NCBI GenBank assembly: GCA_021772415.1
Contig: JAJFMA010000016.1
Location: 1 to 36,865 of the forward strand
Source of the DNA: Chlamydiota bacterium
Lineage (GTDB): Bacteria > Chlamydiota > Chlamydiia > Chlamydiales > JAJFMA01
Direction: 5' to 3'
Length of the DNA stretch: 36,865 bases
Shown here: piece after piece, positions 36,409-36,865 of the stretch
Position numbering within the stretch: position 1 is the stretch's first letter
Layout of the letters: each line of letters starts with the position of its first letter
The notes under the pieces: generated by a model
What the model saw: only the letters and a program-made list of their open reading frames with translations
The model's database searches: none
What the model was told of the DNA's origin: nothing
Program-made: the position numbers and the translations under genes

Positions 36409-36865
36409 CTACTGTTTTGTGAGGTGATGGGTTTTGCGGTAAAAATCGCTCATAGCAGGCACAAGCTCGGCTGCTGGAGCAAAGATCTTTTGACTCGGAG
36501 GTAAGCTCGCTAGAAAGAGCTCACCATAGCTCTTGCTAACCGTTCTAGAATCTAGGCACACAATACATCCTCGATCCGATGTGCCCCGTATTAGTCTCCC
36601 AAAGCCCTGCTTGAATTTGACGACAGCAAGAGGTAGTGAATACTCCCAGAATGGATCACGCCCTTGGGCGACCAGCGCTTCGGATCGCGCTTGTGTAAGA
36701 GGCTCTGTCGGCACTTTGAAGGGAAGTTTTACAATCACAACACAGCGCAGGGTGTCGCCAGCAAGGTCTACGCCCTCCCAAAACGAGTAGGTAGCAAAGA
36801 GTACCGAATAATCCGTCTCTCGGAACTGCTCTAGAAGGCGGTGACGCGCGCTATCGCCCTGCTTA
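36409..36865 (-). CDS. DinG/Rad3-type ATP-dependent helicase, C-terminal part (runs off the window)
   Basis: Only the last 152 codons are present; the gene continues past the right edge, so the true start is outside. The reading frame is open to the edge (codons begin at 36864). Family signatures are FATYSFWEGVDLAGD (motif V region), CVVIVKLPFKVPTEPL and FKQGFGRLIRG (motif VI, QGFGRLIR), then D.R. The short GTG-started frame at 36738 is only an internal start. Such helicases unwind DNA from 5' to 3' in replication or repair. Its stop codon lies about 12 bp from element E4. Confidence 0.9.
   Translation of the reverse strand, partial: KQGDSARHRLLEQFRETDYSVLFATYSFWEGVDLAGDTLRCVVIVKLPFKVPTEPLTQARSEALVAQGRDPFWEYSLPLAVVKFKQGFGRLIRGTSDRGCIVCLDSRTVSKSYGELFLASLPPSQKIFAPAAELVPAMSDFYRKTHHLTKQ

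Overview
The window looks like a chromosomal segment of an environmental (amoeba-associated) member of the Chlamydiae. The support is a very long PBP2-type transpeptidase, pepP and mutL on one strand (adjacent in Chlamydia as I recall, unchecked), an AhpC-type peroxiredoxin, and a giant protein with eukaryote-like BTB/POZ and LRR-like segments of the kind amoebal chlamydiae use as host-directed effectors. The genus cannot be told from sequence reading alone.

Layout. 1-1322: an IS481-like insertion sequence, followed by a long palindrome, a relic terminal repeat and dispersed short repeats. 1811-5260: PBP2. 5561-8481 (minus): a compact moxR / DUF58 / BatD-like operon. 8514-8611: a decayed copy of the 3' end of a histidine kinase gene. 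8798-13698 (plus): a sensory block made of a soluble PAS kinase, a single-domain Rcp1-like response regulator, a second soluble PAS kinase, and a membrane kinase whose sensor domain carries the Asp/Tyr/Cys/His set of the plant and cyanobacterial ethylene receptor. 13718-15481 (minus): an intact PhoR-like kinase whose last 55 bp are the source or sister of the decayed copy at 8514, so the sensory block lies between direct repeats. 15552-16643: pepP.

16719-22740: two related GC-rich repeat elements (called E1 and E2 here) bracket a 1490-aa BTB/LRR-like protein. This unit separates pepP from mutL (22744-24567). 24661-27807: a tight operon of CCA-adding enzyme, SPOUT RNA methyltransferase and RsgA. 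28311-29438: two tandem paralogous small membrane proteins. 29593-30918: enolase, whose last residues are read from a third repeat element (E3, 30879-31552). Then come a small unknown protein, AhpC, a metallo-beta-lactamase-fold hydrolase, tRNA-Arg(ACG), and two paralogous membrane proteins with Cys-rich C-terminal halves. A fourth element (E4, 35957-36397) follows, and the 3' part of a DinG/Rad3-type helicase runs off the right edge.

Main points of interest: (a) the ethylene-receptor-like kinase and its soluble partners, which have no DNA-binding output; (b) the BTB/LRR-like protein built by internal duplication and flanked by same-orientation repeat elements; (c) the E1-E4 family itself, whose core hairpins differ between two subfamilies by compensatory changes, implying selection on a folded nucleic acid, and which supplies the end of the enolase gene. 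No CRISPR array, rRNA or phage module was seen.
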